Assembly (NCBI RefSeq): GCF_902706285.1
Contig: NZ_CACSKD010000001.1
Coordinates: 620,001 to 684,000, forward strand
Length of the DNA: 64,000 nt
Direction: 5' to 3'
Source: Rhizobium sp. 18055
GTDB lineage: Bacteria > Pseudomonadota > Alphaproteobacteria > Rhizobiales > Rhizobiaceae
Translations under genes and position numbers: made by a program
The notes under the pieces: generated by a model
Told to the model about the DNA's origin: nothing
Database searches by the model: none
What the model saw: only the letters and a program-made list of their open reading frames with translations
Shown here: piece after piece, positions 8,374 through 17,352 of the stretch
Layout of the letters: the number at the start of each line of letters is the position of its first letter
How positions within the stretch are numbered: the first letter of the stretch is position 1

Positions 8374-9147
8374 ATGACCGACACAGCCCCACAGATTGAC
8401 CTCAACTTCCCGCTGACCGGCAAGATCGCATTGGTGACCGGCGGTGCCTCCGGTATTGGCGCCGCAATTGCGGACGCCTTCGCCTCGAAGGGTGCGACCG
8501 TTGCCGTGCTCGATATCAATGTCGACGTCGCGAAGAATAAGGCCGACGCGCTCGGCAATGGCGCCAAGCCTTTCGTCTGCGACGTCTCCAGCGCGGACTC
8601 GGTCAACAAGGCCGTGGCTGACGTGCTGGCTGCATTCGGCGGCATCGATATCGCGGTCAACAGCGCGGGCGTGGTTTACCTGGCGCCAGCAGAGGATCTG
8701 TCACTGGATTACTGGGACCGGACGATCAACATCAACCTGAAAGGAAGCTTCCTTGTCACCCAGGCAATCGGGCGCGCGATGATCGCAGCCGGCAAGGGTG
8801 GCAAGATCGTCAACATGGCGTCACAGGCAGGCACCGTGGCGATCGAGGAACATGTCGCCTACTGCGCCTCGAAATTCGGCGTTATCGGCATGTCGAAGAC
8901 CTTTGCCGCCGAATGGGGCAAGCATGGAATCTGCGTCAACACCATTTCGCCAACGGTCGTTCTCACCGAGCTCGGCAAGAAGGCCTGGGCTGGCGAAAAG
9001 GGCGAGGCTGCCAAGAAGAGAATACCCACGGGCCGGTTCGCCTATCCCGAAGAGGTCGCAGCCGCAGCCGTGTTTCTAGCGTCCGCAGGCGCGAACATGA
9101 TCAACGGCGCCGATCTGCTTATTGACGGCGGCTACACCATTCTCTGA
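8374..9147 (+). CDS. SDR-family polyol dehydrogenase, GolD-like
   Basis: About 257 residues, classical short-chain dehydrogenase. The sequence shows the NAD-binding TGGASGIGAA near residue 20, NSAG, the catalytic Ser in MASQAGT and the catalytic YCASK, with the C-terminal INGADLLIDGGYT block. The N-terminus LNFPLTGKIALVTGG resembles GolD/arabinitol-type enzymes. The most likely role is oxidation of an imported polyol to the ketose phosphorylated by the downstream DhaK/DhaL. The start at 8374 fits family length; an ATG at 8317 lacks a ribosome site. It sits between the transporter and the kinases. Confidence 0.8.
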   Translation: MTDTAPQIDLNFPLTGKIALVTGGASGIGAAIADAFASKGATVAVLDINVDVAKNKADALGNGAKPFVCDVSSADSVNKAVADVLAAFGGIDIAVNSAGVVYLAPAEDLSLDYWDRTININLKGSFLVTQAIGRAMIAAGKGGKIVNMASQAGTVAIEEHVAYCASKFGVIGMSKTFAAEWGKHGICVNTISPTVVLTELGKKAWAGEKGEAAKKRIPTGRFAYPEEVAAAAVFLASAGANMINGADLLIDGGYTIL

Positions 9148-9178
9148 GTGACGATACCCGGAATTTTAAGGAGAGATT

Positions 9179-10171
9179 ATGCAGCGATTTATCAATGATC
9201 CGGACCAGGTCGTCGAGGATACCGTCAAAGGCTTCGTGAAGGCGCATTCCGACATCCTCCGGCTGGGACAGAACCCGCGCGTCGTTGTCGCCAAGGGTGC
9301 TCCCGTCGCCGGCAAGGTCGGCGTGATCACCGGCGGTGGATCGGGCCACGAGCCCGGTTTCATGGGCTATACCGGACGCAACATGCTTGATGCCGTGGCC
9401 GTTGGCGAGCTGTTTTCGTCGCCGACGGCAAAGAGCTTTCACGACGCCATGCGGGAAGCCAACGGCGGCGCGGGCGTGATCTGCCTGTACGGCAATTATG
9501 CCGGCGACAACATGAACGTGAAGATGGCAATCAGGCTTGCAGCCAAGGACGGCATCGAGGTCGCAACTGTTGTCGCCAATGACGACGTATGCTCGGCACC
9601 ACCGCACGAGCGCGAAAAGCGCCGTGGTGTGGCCGGCGAAATCTTCATGTGGAAAATCGGCAGCGCCAAGGCATCCGCGGGCGGGAGCCTCGAAGAGGTC
9701 CGAGCCATTGCCCAGAAGGCGATCGACAACTGCCGGTCGATCGGCGTGGGTCTCGGTCCCTGCACCTTGCCCGCAGTGGGACATCCGAACTTTCAGATCG
9801 AGCCCGGTACCATGGAAGTCGGCATCGGTCATCATGGCGAACCTGGCGTTCGTGTCGAGCCGCTGAAGACCGCTGATGCCATCGCCAGGGATATGTGCCA
9901 GATCGTTCTCGATGACCACAATCTGCCCGCAGGAACGGAAGTCGCCGTTCTGGTGTCAGGCCTCGGCGCTACGCCGCTCAACGAGCTCTATATTCTGAAC
10001 GACACGATCGAGACCGAGATTACCGCCCGCGGACTGATCATCCACAGGACCTATATCGGTAACTATTTCACATCGCTGGAAATGGTTGGCGCCACGCTGA
10101 CCGTCATGGCGCTCGATGCCGAGACGAAAGCGCTTCTCGACGTCGAAGCCAACTGCACCATGAAGCTTTAA
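9179..10171 (+). CDS. dhaK: dihydroxyacetone/erythrulose kinase subunit DhaK
   Basis: A 330-residue DhaK. In this family the ketose is bound covalently through a His; here GHHGEPG gives His218-His219, the second aligning with the E. coli substrate-binding His. The GGGSGHEPG loop supplies the catalytic His and NYAGDNMN the catalytic Asp, so the subunit looks active. AAGGAGAG precedes the start. DhaL follows after 12 bp. No DhaM (PTS) subunit is in the window, so the phosphoryl donor is open: ATP through DhaL, or a DhaM encoded elsewhere. The substrate could be dihydroxyacetone or a ketotetrose such as erythrulose. Confidence 0.88.
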   Translation: MQRFINDPDQVVEDTVKGFVKAHSDILRLGQNPRVVVAKGAPVAGKVGVITGGGSGHEPGFMGYTGRNMLDAVAVGELFSSPTAKSFHDAMREANGGAGVICLYGNYAGDNMNVKMAIRLAAKDGIEVATVVANDDVCSAPPHEREKRRGVAGEIFMWKIGSAKASAGGSLEEVRAIAQKAIDNCRSIGVGLGPCTLPAVGHPNFQIEPGTMEVGIGHHGEPGVRVEPLKTADAIARDMCQIVLDDHNLPAGTEVAVLVSGLGATPLNELYILNDTIETEITARGLIIHRTYIGNYFTSLEMVGATLTVMALDAETKALLDVEANCTMKL

Positions 10172-10183
10172 GGAGCGCCGGTC

Positions 10184-10825
10184 ATGCAAACATTCAAGAA
10201 CGCCTCCGCTGCACCGATCGTCCTCTTGATCGCCGAGCGTATCGTCGAAAACCGTGCCTACCTCAGTGAAATCGACGGAAAGATCGGCGATGGGGACCAT
10301 GGGGTCAACATGGCCAAGGGTTTTGGCATGGCGGCGGACCGGCTGAAGGGCGAGGACAAGACGCTGGGCGAAGCCTTCGACGTCCTCGGCTCGGTGCTCA
10401 TGAACGAAATCGGCGGCTCGATGGGTCCGCTTTACGGTGTCATGTTTACAGAATTTTCTGAGAAACTCGACGGATGCGAAGACATAGACCCGCGCACGTT
10501 CAGCGCGATGCTGCACTCAGGCCTGGAAGGCATTCAATCGATCGGGTCAGCAAAGGTCGGCGACAAGACGCTGATCGATGCGCTGGTCCCGGCGATCGAG
10601 GCTTTCGATGCGGCTATCGCATCGGGGGACATGTTTGAAAGCGCACTCGACAAGCTCGTGATCGCGGCGGAGACCGGCCGGGATTCGACGCTCAATCTGG
10701 TGGCCAAGATCGGCCGCTCCAGCCGCCTCGGCGAACGCTCACTCGGCGTCCTCGACGCCGGTGCGACATCCTGCGCCATCATTCTAAAGGAGCTTTCCGT
10801 CGCCGCAAAAGGTCGCCTCCAATGA
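10184..10825 (+). CDS. dhaL: dihydroxyacetone-kinase subunit DhaL (ADP/ATP-binding)
   Basis: A 213-residue DhaL. The nucleotide and magnesium site is seen as DGKIGDGDHGVNM (residues about 28-40), whose three Asp residues chelate two magnesium ions in the family. NEIGGSMGPLYG, GDKTLIDALVPA and the C-terminal SSRLGERSLGVLDAGATS are also conserved. It transfers phosphate to the ketose held by DhaK. The gene is tightly coupled to dhaK and is followed after 163 bp by the SorC-DhaK fusion. Confidence 0.87.
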   Translation: MQTFKNASAAPIVLLIAERIVENRAYLSEIDGKIGDGDHGVNMAKGFGMAADRLKGEDKTLGEAFDVLGSVLMNEIGGSMGPLYGVMFTEFSEKLDGCEDIDPRTFSAMLHSGLEGIQSIGSAKVGDKTLIDALVPAIEAFDAAIASGDMFESALDKLVIAAETGRDSTLNLVAKIGRSSRLGERSLGVLDAGATSCAIILKELSVAAKGRLQ

Positions 10826-10988
10826 TAGCGGCCCCGGCCGGATGCTGATGCAAGCCACTCCCAAGGCTGGGCGGCCGGATCGACGTCGGTCAGGCCGCCC
10901 GCCGCCTTTGGCTTGTTGAACGGCATTGCAAAGCGCTGGGATAACTTCCATCCTCGCCGCTGAGAAAAAAGGGAGACATCGCAGTTAG

Positions 10989-13088
10989 ATGACAGCCAAA
11001 CCATCGCAGCAGCGCAAGAGTGGAGCCGGCAAGGCAACCGTCTCCGAAACGTTTGACACAATGCCGCTGCGCTATGGCGACGATCCCTATGTCTGGGCAT
11101 GCTGGCTCTACTATGAAGACGGCATGACGCAAGGGGACATTGCCGACGCCATGGGCATCTCCCGGGCGACGGTCAACAGCTACCTCGCCGAAGCGCGGGA
11201 AAGAGGCATTGTCAACATTTCCATAGAGCCGGCGCGCCTCGCCTCGCTGACGGTGGCGCAAGAACTGAAACGCCACTTCGGTCTCGTCGATTGCCTCGTC
11301 GTGCCGAGTGACGACAGCGCACGCCCGCTGATCGAGAGGCTCGGCGTAGCCGGAGCCCAGGCTCTTCAACGGCTTTTGAAATCCGGCGACACACTTGCCG
11401 TGTCCTGGGGCCGGACAGTGCTTGCGGTCGGCGAACGGGCATTTGCGCCGGGCCTGCAGGACGTGACCGTTGTTCAGGCAACCGGCGGAACACGGGCGAG
11501 CTTTGCCTATACGCCGGAACTCTGTGCAGCGTCGATCGCCGATGCGGTTGGCGGCAAGCTGATCAACATCTCCGCACCTGCCATCGTTTCGACCGCCGAT
11601 ATTCGCGACGTGCTCATGCGCGAGCCACTGATCGACGGGCAGTTCCAGACGCTGTCTCGCGCCACGAAGGCGCTCTTCGGCATCTCCTCGCTGCGCCCGA
11701 ACTCGACCATCCACACCAGCGGATTTTTCGAATCCGTATCGCTTCAGGACTATCTGGCGAGGAACGCCGTCGGTGTCGTTGCCGGCCGGTTCATCGATGG
11801 GCACGGACGTCCCATCTCCGGGCCGCTCGACGACCGAACCATCGGCATTTCGCTGGAGATGCTGAAGAATATCGGCTTGCGCATCGCCATTGCAGGCGGC
11901 TTCGACAAGGTTCCGGCGATCCTCGCGGCGCTCCGTGGCAACTATGTCAACGTGCTGATTACCGACGCTGCGACAGCCCGCGGCATTCTCAAGGCAGATG
12001 GCGCTCCTGACGTCGATCAGAAGGTTTCGCATCGCACCAAGGCCGACAATAGCCTGACGCCAGTGCCGACGACCCAGCGGATCTACACCAAGAAATTCCT
12101 CAACAATCCCGACAGCGCCGTGGAGGAGATGCTCGAGGGCATCACCAAGGCCCACGCCCGCTATCTACGCCCGATCGACCGATCACGGCGCGCCCTCGTC
12201 GCCTGCGATGGGCCGAGACCGGGCAAGGTCGGCCTCGTCATCGGTGGCGGTGCCGGCCATGAACCGGGATTTTACGGCTATGTCGGCAAGGGCCTGGCAG
12301 ACGCCGTTGCGATCGGCAATATTTTTTCGTCACCGCCGCCCGCCCCCATTCTTCGTTGCACGGAAGCTGCATCAGGGGGAGAAGGCGTGCTGTTTGTCTA
12401 CGGCAACTATGCCGGCGACGTCATGAATTTTGAAATGGCCGCCGAGATGGCGGAGGCGAACGGAATTCCGGTGCGAACCGTACTGACGACGGATGACATC
12501 GCCTCGTCGCCGCTGGAGGACCGCGAAGGCCGGCGCGGCGTTGCCGGCAACTTCTTCATCTTCAAGATCGCCGGGGCAGCCTGCGATCGTGGTTTCCCGC
12601 TTGCGCGATGCGAGGCGATCACCCGCAAGGCAAACGATCGTACCTATACTGTCGGAGTGGCCCTCGAAGCCTGCTCTATGCCGCAGACCCGGCGGTACAA
12701 CTTCGATATCGGACCTGAAGATATCGAATTCGGCATGGGCATACACGGAGAGCCCGGCGTGGCGCGAGAGAAGATGATCACCGCCGACGCCATCGTCGAT
12801 AAGGTCGTCGATCGCATTTTCTCCGAGATGAAGCCGGCTGCCGGCGACCGCGTCGCCGTGCTGATCAATTCCTTCGGCGGCACGCCGCTGATGGAGCTCT
12901 ACATCCTCTTCAGGCGGGTCGAACAACGGTTGTCGGCAAAGGGCGTCGCCATCGATGCAAGCTGGGTCGGACATTACTGCACGTCCCTCGACATGGTCGG
13001 CGCATCGATTTCGATCTTGCATCTGGATGATGAGCTGAGTTCGCTGCTGGCGCACCCGTGCGACAGTCCGTTGCTGAAAATTACTTGA
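10989..13088 (+). CDS. SorC-family transcriptional regulator fused to a second DhaK kinase subunit
   Basis: A 699-residue two-part protein. Residues about 40-75 form an HTH (MTQGDIADAMGISRATVNSYL). Residues about 80-340 form a SorC-type sugar-binding sensor domain (SWGRTVLAVGE, VQATGG, ISAPAIVST). Residues about 360-699 form a complete DhaK domain: GGGAGHEPG (His424), NYAGDVMN (Asp) and GIHGEPG (His586, the covalent substrate site) are all intact. There is no frameshift or stop at the junction, so the fusion is real in this sequence. In E. coli DhaK and DhaL act as separate co-regulators of DhaR; here sensor and kinase are joined. It probably binds the operon promoter and reports ketose or phosphorylation state (inference). 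I recall automated annotations of this architecture but know no functional study. Confidence 0.85.
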   Translation: MTAKPSQQRKSGAGKATVSETFDTMPLRYGDDPYVWACWLYYEDGMTQGDIADAMGISRATVNSYLAEARERGIVNISIEPARLASLTVAQELKRHFGLVDCLVVPSDDSARPLIERLGVAGAQALQRLLKSGDTLAVSWGRTVLAVGERAFAPGLQDVTVVQATGGTRASFAYTPELCAASIADAVGGKLINISAPAIVSTADIRDVLMREPLIDGQFQTLSRATKALFGISSLRPNSTIHTSGFFESVSLQDYLARNAVGVVAGRFIDGHGRPISGPLDDRTIGISLEMLKNIGLRIAIAGGFDKVPAILAALRGNYVNVLITDAATARGILKADGAPDVDQKVSHRTKADNSLTPVPTTQRIYTKKFLNNPDSAVEEMLEGITKAHARYLRPIDRSRRALVACDGPRPGKVGLVIGGGAGHEPGFYGYVGKGLADAVAIGNIFSSPPPAPILRCTEAASGGEGVLFVYGNYAGDVMNFEMAAEMAEANGIPVRTVLTTDDIASSPLEDREGRRGVAGNFFIFKIAGAACDRGFPLARCEAITRKANDRTYTVGVALEACSMPQTRRYNFDIGPEDIEFGMGIHGEPGVAREKMITADAIVDKVVDRIFSEMKPAAGDRVAVLINSFGGTPLMELYILFRRVEQRLSAKGVAIDASWVGHYCTSLDMVGASISILHLDDELSSLLAHPCDSPLLKIT

Positions 13089-13135
13089 ATAGGGAGGATC
13101 GGCAGGGAAGCCTGACCGATCGACGGAGGATCGTC

Positions 13136-13813
13136 ATGTCTGTTTGCGTCGCGCGCGTTCTTGGCCGGATGTTTGGTGATATTTCTGCTGCGATCGACGC
13201 AGAGAAAGATCGCCTCACAGCTTTGGATGGAGCAATTGGTGATGCCGATCACGGCATAACCATGTCGCTCGGCTTCAACGCCGTGACAGCGGAACTGGCC
13301 GGCATGGATCTTGATCAGGCGAAGGGTTCCGAGGTGTTCGCGAGCGCCGCAGCGGCCTTCCTCAACGCTGTCGGTGCATCCACCGGACCTCTTTATGCAA
13401 GTGCCTTTATCAAAGCCGGGCAGGCGCTCAAAAAGGATGAGACGCTTTCGATCGGCAGTCAGGTGGCGATCATCGAAGCGATGACGGCAGGCATTAAGGA
13501 ACGAGGCAAAGGGCAGCGGGGCGACAAGACGATGCTCGATGCCTGGATTCCGGCAACAGAAGCAGCCGTCGAGGCCCAATCTCGCGGCGCGGAAGCAGAG
13601 GAGGTGTGGAGCCGCCTGACGGAGGCAGCCGAGGTGGGCGCCAATGCCACGCGTTCGATGGTTGCCGCCCGCGGCAGGGCATCGAGGCTCGGCGAACGAT
13701 CGCTCGGGCACATAGATCCGGGCGCAGCGTCCGCCGTGATTGTTCTACGGGCGATGATGAAAAGCTTCGTGGGTCGCGTCGATGTGAGCGTTGCTGACGT
13801 TGCGCCAAAGTGA
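13136..13813 (+). CDS. second DhaL subunit
   Basis: About 225 residues. DGAIGDADHGITM carries the three magnesium-binding Asp residues. GASTGPLYASAF, GDKTMLDAWIPATEAA and ASRLGERSLGHIDPGAAS follow the family. It differs strongly from the first DhaL, so it is not a recent duplication. GGAGGA sits a few bp before the chosen ATG; a start 26 codons upstream overlaps the end of the fusion gene. By position it is the natural partner of the DhaK domain in the fusion, giving a second DhaK-DhaL pair. Confidence 0.85.
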   Translation: MSVCVARVLGRMFGDISAAIDAEKDRLTALDGAIGDADHGITMSLGFNAVTAELAGMDLDQAKGSEVFASAAAAFLNAVGASTGPLYASAFIKAGQALKKDETLSIGSQVAIIEAMTAGIKERGKGQRGDKTMLDAWIPATEAAVEAQSRGAEAEEVWSRLTEAAEVGANATRSMVAARGRASRLGERSLGHIDPGAASAVIVLRAMMKSFVGRVDVSVADVAPK

Positions 13814-14079
13814 GCGGATGCCGACGCCGCCCGGACCGCAATGTCTTCACGGCGTTCGCGGCGATTGCAGCAGTCCGAAGATCGTGCCGTTGGGATATCA
13901 GGAGCCAGGCCGGCCAGCCCCGCTTCTGTCCTGACGTTAGCTGCTCGCTATAGACAGCCAATTTCGCGCTTTCATCACCAAATGCAGTTCTGCTTTCCTG
14001 GATTTGTCGGCACCCAGTTTTACGGGATATTGCCTCGAAATGCTCATGCCTGTATCTTCTTTGTCGACAAGGAGTCTTT

Positions 14080-14784
14080 ATGGCAGATCAGGATGCAAAA
14101 CTCATTATTGAGCGTCGGCGTGGCTCGGGCGTTAAATTGGTCTACGACACGCTACGAGACGAAATTCTGAATCTCGCCATTCCGCCGGGTAGCGCATTGG
14201 ACGAAGTCCAACTTGCTGATCGCTTCGAAATGTCCAGGACGCCAATTCGAGAAGCGCTGGTGAAACTTGCGGGCGACGGTCTGATCGAGACTCTGCCAAA
14301 CCGCTCAACCATGGTTTCGAATATCGACTTTGTGAATCTGGGCACATTTTTCGATGCCTTGGTGCTATTTTACAGAGTGACGACCCGCCTTGCTGCGGAG
14401 AACCATCGCCCTCTCGATCTGGTTTCAATACGAGGGTTCCACGAAAAATATGCAACAGCGCTTCAACTGTGTGACGCGCCTAGCATGATCGCGACCAACG
14501 CAGAATTTCACGCTGCGATCGCTGAGGCAGGTCGCAACCCATACCTTACCGCCATGTTTCGCCGCCTTCTGGACGAGGGGCGCCGGATACTGGCACTCTA
14601 TTACCGGTCTTTTGAAGAGCAATTTCCGCAACGCTTTGCAGCCGAGCACGAGCAAATAATCCTTGCAATCGAAGCGCGAGATTTGGATGCAGCGGATCGG
14701 CTGGGAAAAGCTCATGGTGAACAGATTGTTTCGCAAGTTCAGAGACTGTTTACACGCAAAAATACGTTGGACATTTCGCTGTAA
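14080..14784 (+). CDS. GntR-family (FCD) transcriptional regulator
   Basis: A 234-residue FadR-subfamily regulator. The winged HTH spans about residues 18-85 (LADRFEMSRTPIREALVKLAGDGLIETLP) and is followed by an all-helical FCD effector domain with candidate metal-site histidines (NAEFHAAIAEAGRNPYL, FAAEHEQIILAI, KAHGEQI). AAGGAG precedes the start. It is followed by an amino-acid ABC transporter on the same strand, which it probably regulates with the substrate or a metabolite as effector. Confidence 0.85.
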   Translation: MADQDAKLIIERRRGSGVKLVYDTLRDEILNLAIPPGSALDEVQLADRFEMSRTPIREALVKLAGDGLIETLPNRSTMVSNIDFVNLGTFFDALVLFYRVTTRLAAENHRPLDLVSIRGFHEKYATALQLCDAPSMIATNAEFHAAIAEAGRNPYLTAMFRRLLDEGRRILALYYRSFEEQFPQRFAAEHEQIILAIEARDLDAADRLGKAHGEQIVSQVQRLFTRKNTLDISL

Positions 14785-15147
14785 CTGGTTGGCAGTCGCG
14801 CAATTAGACGCCGCATAGCGCCAGACCGGCGCGATCAATGAAATTGCTCCGACAGTATGGAACGCGCCTTGTCGCGGGCCGCCCTGCCGATTTGTGGCCT
14901 CGGCCCACTCAGAAGGGCACAAACAAGCCAAAAAAAAGCGATGTTTTCCACAAGGTATTGCCTTGGTGGCTAAGCATGCATAAAATATACAAAATTCGCT
15001 TTTTCCGACTGGTACAGATCGCTAAGGCCCATGATTTTTTAGTCGACTTTATGTATACATTTTGTATTTTGCGATTGATTTCCGTCATAAGAGGTGAATA
15101 CTCCGCTCTGCCGGTCAAAAGCTGGCCCAACAAAAGGGGAATGTGTC
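14785..15147. promoter_or_regulatory. AT-rich regulatory region before the amino-acid transporter
   Basis: No gene seen. The second half is clearly more AT-rich than its surroundings. It holds a perfect palindrome ATGTATACAT at 15051-15060 and related TATAC/GTATA elements at 14983-14996 and 15059-15070 in opposite orientation. These are plausible binding sites for the upstream FCD-type GntR protein, whose family favours short AT-rich inverted repeats. Confidence 0.4.
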
Positions 15148-15957
15148 ATGAAGAAGTATATGCTCGCCCTGAGCGCTATTGCTGCCCTCTCGCTCACCGG
15201 TCAGGCCCAAGCAGACAAACTGGACGATATCATCTCAGCAGGTACGCTGCGTTGTGCTGTCGTTCTCGACTTCCCTCCCATGGGATCGCGCGACGCGAAC
15301 AACAATCCTATCGGGTTCGACGTTGACTACTGCAACGATCTCGCCAAGGTCCTTGGTGTCACCGCAGAGATCGTCGAGACACCGTTTCCCGAGCGCATTC
15401 CTGCACTTATGTCTGGCCGCGTTGACGTCGGGGTCGCATCGACCTCGGACACGCTTGAGCGCGCCAAGACGGTAGGCATGACGATCCCCTACTTCGCATT
15501 CGAAATGGCTGTGACGGCAAATGAAAAGTCGGGCGTCACGTCCTACGAGGGCATGAAGGGTAAGACAGTCGGCGCTACCGCTGGCACCTACGAAGCGATC
15601 GCGCTTGAAAAACAGGTGAAGGAATGGGGTGCAGGTGAATTCCGGCCTTACCAGACCCAGGCTGACGTGTTTCTCGCACTGAGCCAGGGACAGATTGATG
15701 CCACTGTCTCAACGTCAACGGTCGCCCAAGCCACCATCAAGACCGGCAAGTTTCCTGGCATCGCGGTCGTGGGCAAGGCGCCATTCGATACCGACTACGT
15801 CTCCCTTTTCGCGAGCCGCGAGGAGTACGGCCTCATAAACTACCTTAACCTGTTCATCAACCAGCAGGTCCGCACTGGTCGCTACAAGGAGCTGTACGAC
15901 AAGTGGGTCGGCGGTGGCGAACCTCCGGCTCTGACGGTGACTGGCGTGTATCGCTGA
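15148..15957 (+). CDS. polar amino-acid ABC transporter binding protein
   Basis: About 269 residues. The signal peptide MKKYMLALSAIAALSLTGQAQA is followed by a family 3 (PAAT) solute-binding domain: AGTLRCAVVLDFPPMGSRDANN, GFDVDYCNDLAKVLGV, IPALMSGRVDVGVAS and the KTVGATAGTYEAI block. It captures an amino acid or opine-like compound in the periplasm. AAAGGGGA lies just upstream of the chosen ATG. Two permeases and an ATPase follow. Ligand unknown. Confidence 0.88.
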   Translation: MKKYMLALSAIAALSLTGQAQADKLDDIISAGTLRCAVVLDFPPMGSRDANNNPIGFDVDYCNDLAKVLGVTAEIVETPFPERIPALMSGRVDVGVASTSDTLERAKTVGMTIPYFAFEMAVTANEKSGVTSYEGMKGKTVGATAGTYEAIALEKQVKEWGAGEFRPYQTQADVFLALSQGQIDATVSTSTVAQATIKTGKFPGIAVVGKAPFDTDYVSLFASREEYGLINYLNLFINQQVRTGRYKELYDKWVGGGEPPALTVTGVYR

Positions 15958-16020
15958 TCCCTGGTCAAATAGGCGGCGCACTGGAACTCACGCGCCGCCA
16001 CTTTCCGAAAGGCCATGAGC

Positions 16021-16686
16021 ATGTTCGGCTACACCTTCCACTGGAACCAAGCCTTCCGAGCTTTGCCGCAAATGCTCGATGGCGCTGTCGTCACGCTCCA
16101 AATCGCGGTGCTTTCGATGGCGATCGGCATCGTGATCGCGATCACACTCACCGTTTTTCGTTTGTCCGGCGTAACCGTCCTGAAAGCGGTGACATCCACT
16201 TGGGTTGAGATTGCCCGAAATACGCCTGCGCTCTTCCAGATATACATGGCTCACTTCGGCCTCGGCGCATTCGGGATCCACTTGAGCCCTTACATAGCTC
16301 TGTTGGCTGGCATCTCGTTCAACAATGCTGGTTACTTGACAGAGAGCTTTCGTGGAGCCCTGAAGGGCATACCCGATACGCAAGCCCGTGCAGGACGGTC
16401 TCTTGGAATGACCTCACTTCAAGCATTCCGATACATCGTGATGCCCCAAATGCTGAGAATTGCGTTCCTTCCCAGCATCAACCAGATGGTCTGGGCGATC
16501 TTGATGACTTCTCTTGGCGTGACGGTGGGAATGAACTCCGACCTGACCGGCGTAACGCAGGACTTGAACGCGCGATCTTTCCGCACATTCGAATTCTTCG
16601 CGATAGCGGCTGTGATTTATTATGCGATTGCGAAAATCGTTACATTTGCGGCTCGCTTGGCGGCGGCTCGCCTGTTCCGTTACTGA
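16021..16686 (+). CDS. polar amino-acid ABC transporter permease 1 (HisM/HisQ type)
   Basis: About 221 residues with an N-terminal hydrophobic stretch (near 25-50) and three or four further segments. The EAA-like loop reads SFRGALKGIPDTQARAGRSLGM, which contacts the ATPase in this family, followed by RYIVMPQMLRIAFLP. AAAGG lies 8 bp before the ATG at 16021 but only 2 bp before an ATG at 16015, which decides the start. It pairs with the next permease. Confidence 0.85.
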   Translation: MFGYTFHWNQAFRALPQMLDGAVVTLQIAVLSMAIGIVIAITLTVFRLSGVTVLKAVTSTWVEIARNTPALFQIYMAHFGLGAFGIHLSPYIALLAGISFNNAGYLTESFRGALKGIPDTQARAGRSLGMTSLQAFRYIVMPQMLRIAFLPSINQMVWAILMTSLGVTVGMNSDLTGVTQDLNARSFRTFEFFAIAAVIYYAIAKIVTFAARLAAARLFRY

Positions 16687-16698
16687 GGGAGGTTGACC

Positions 16699-17352
16699 AT
16701 GTTTGAAACTGCTCTCAGCTGGAACGACTTGCTCTTCTTGGCTAAAGGCGCCGGCATGACGCTTGCCGTTACGGCCGTTTCGGTGGCAGCTGGAACGATC
16801 TTGGGGATTTTGTTTGGCGTCATCAGATATCAGTTTAATCCCTATGTTACTGCTCCCCTGACTTTCATCTTAGATGTGTTTCGCTCTGTGCCGCTGCTCA
16901 TACAGCTTGTGCTTGGCAACTCGTTGCAATCCATTTTGAAATTGGGGTGGCCGCCTTTCACCACCTCCTGTGTCGTTCTTTCCCTCTACACAGCATCCTA
17001 CTGCACGGAAATCGTCCGCGGCGGGATCGGCTCAGTTCCCACTACGACCCGGCGCGCGGCGCGATCACTTGGCATGAGCTGGTTCCAGGACATGCGCTAC
17101 ATCGTCATGCCTTTGGCGACACGCATCTCGCTCCCCTCCTGGATTGGCTTGACGCTCGGCGTCATGAAAGACAGTGCGCTGGTATTCTGGCTTGGCCTGA
17201 TCGAACTTCTCAGGGCATCGCAAATTCTCGTAACCAGGCTTCAGGAACCCATCTTCATCTTGATGCTTTGCGGCCTGATCTATTTCCTCATCAGCTTCCC
17301 GATCGCGCGTATCGGCGGTTATCTCGAAAGACGGTGGTCCCCCAATGATTGA
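16699..17352 (+). CDS. polar amino-acid ABC transporter permease 2
   Basis: About 217 residues, a second HisM/HisQ-type inner-membrane permease. The EAA-like loop IVRGGIGSVPTTTRRAARSLGM is followed by MRYIVMPLATRISLPSW. GAGGGAGG sits 6 bp before the ATG; an in-frame TTG two codons earlier is less likely. The gene overlaps the ATPase by 8 bp, which indicates translational coupling. Confidence 0.87.
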   Translation: MFETALSWNDLLFLAKGAGMTLAVTAVSVAAGTILGILFGVIRYQFNPYVTAPLTFILDVFRSVPLLIQLVLGNSLQSILKLGWPPFTTSCVVLSLYTASYCTEIVRGGIGSVPTTTRRAARSLGMSWFQDMRYIVMPLATRISLPSWIGLTLGVMKDSALVFWLGLIELLRASQILVTRLQEPIFILMLCGLIYFLISFPIARIGGYLERRWSPND

